The notes beneath the pieces were generated by a model that had not been told where the DNA came from, searched no databases, and saw only the letters and a program-made list of their open reading frames with translations. This document shows, piece after piece, positions 63,418 to 64,000 of a DNA stretch of 64,000 nucleotides. Position 1 is the first letter of the stretch. Each line of letters begins with the position of its first letter. Both the position numbers and the translations under genes were made by a program. The DNA is from Homalodisca vitripennis. Lineage: Eukaryota > Arthropoda > Insecta > Hemiptera > Cicadellidae. The stretch spans positions 193,741,501 to 193,805,500 of the forward strand of contig NC_060207.1 in assembly GCF_021130785.1 (NCBI RefSeq). Direction: 5' to 3'.

Positions 63418-63486
63418 AGTTTTCCTATTTCTGATCCGTTGAAGGCCCATTCCTCAACCCGCGAAATCTTGTTGTAAGCAAGCAAG
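63418..63486 (-). CDS. Lgr1: LGR1-type receptor, LRR exon (69 bases)
   Basis: From TTCCAG|CTTGCT to AAACT|GTGAGT, length 69, phase 2 at both ends. It encodes LLAYNKISRVEEWAFNGSEI then GKL. NKI-RVE--AFNGS-I is the hallmark of the last canonical repeat before the FSHR-like closing repeats. It joins in frame to the 56850 exon. Earlier repeat exons and the signal peptide would lie beyond the window end. Confidence 0.9.
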
Positions 63487-64000
63487 CTGGAACGAAAATA
63501 ACATCAGACAACAGTTGTCTTGTTACTGTTCTTTGTCTAAACATCATAGCACTGATGTGAGTAGGCCTACAGAGTCTGTGACGGGTAGCTTATTATTAGG
63601 TTATTTAATTTTATTATTTAAATTACATTTAAATATTATTATTTTTTTATTAATATTAAATTTATTATTATATTTATTTATTTGTTAATATTGTTAACAA
63701 TGGCCTTATTTTAATTAATTAGTCATTTCCAATAGTCATACTGTACATAAAATGTAAAATAATGAAGAAATTTGGTTAGCAGACACAGTCTAGTTACGGA
63801 ACCTTCCCTAGATCACCGGAAACAGATGTTCCTAATTACCGATACCTATAACTCAGCGCCAAATACAAATATTTCATATGACATAGATTCAATGAGTAAC
63901 TGATAGTGACTTAATGTCGTTGAAATGTGTTTCACTGTAATCATTCAATTGGTTTTAAAGTAATTATAATTAAATTATTTTGAAAAAAAATAGTTTAATA
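63487..64000 (-). other. Upstream intron of the LGR1 ectodomain fragment
   Basis: Very AT-rich with ATT-type simple sequence at about 63597-63720. No further LRR exon was recognised before the window ends. Confidence 0.5.

Overview
The window looks like nuclear DNA of an insect, most likely a hemipteran. It is AT-rich (about two thirds A+T by eye), its protein-coding genes are cut into short GT-AG exons by long introns, and it is full of decayed transposable elements of insect-typical families (mariner, piggyBac, hAT, PIF/Harbinger, Gypsy, several non-LTR retrotransposons, Penelope-like elements, a tRNA-derived SINE). No species can be named from the sequence alone.

Host genes. (1) Bases 1-2135, + strand: the last two coding exons of a leucine-rich-repeat G-protein-coupled receptor of the glycoprotein-hormone receptor type (insect LGR1), covering TM6, TM7 and the cytoplasmic tail. 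(2) Bases 9342-20972, - strand: a complete nine-exon gene for UTP25 (DIEXF/DEF), a nucleolar small-subunit processome protein. All splice junctions could be read; the joined product is 751 residues, close to the usual length. (3) Bases 47257-63486, - strand: six exons encoding the last leucine-rich repeats and the extracellular hinge of an LGR1-type receptor. The exons for its transmembrane part do not follow in the window. Genes 1 and 3 look like complementary halves of one receptor, in opposite orientation with UTP25 between them. A single inversion (real, or an assembly error) with one breakpoint between about 21 and 47 kb would explain this.

Transposon-rich part. From 21 to 47 kb I see no host exon. 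It holds a hAT relic with ends and target duplication (21.9-23.2 kb), a Gypsy polymerase relic (23.4-24.5 kb), a foldback-like structure of about 7.3 kb with arms of about 0.4 kb (27.1-34.4 kb) that encloses a 145-bp dimeric minisatellite (30.3-31.6 kb), a hAT-like MITE with a perfect 8-bp duplication (40.7-41.1 kb), a 16-bp poly-C minisatellite (42.26-42.35 kb), a non-LTR retrotransposon relic (43.0-46.6 kb), a Penelope-like GIY-YIG fragment (46.7-47.0 kb) and a second, 5'-truncated non-LTR relic (47.4-48.3 kb).

Elsewhere, MITEs and TE ends sit in introns and flanks: a SINE at 1.64 kb, a 202-bp tandem repeat at 2.4-3.0 kb, mariner at 4.6-5.7 kb, a TTAA-flanked piggyBac MITE at 6.2-6.9 kb, a Harbinger element at 8.0-8.7 kb, two 8-bp-TSD MITEs in UTP25 intron 1, and several elements in the introns of the right-hand receptor fragment. 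All homology calls come from motifs recognised by eye; no database search was run.
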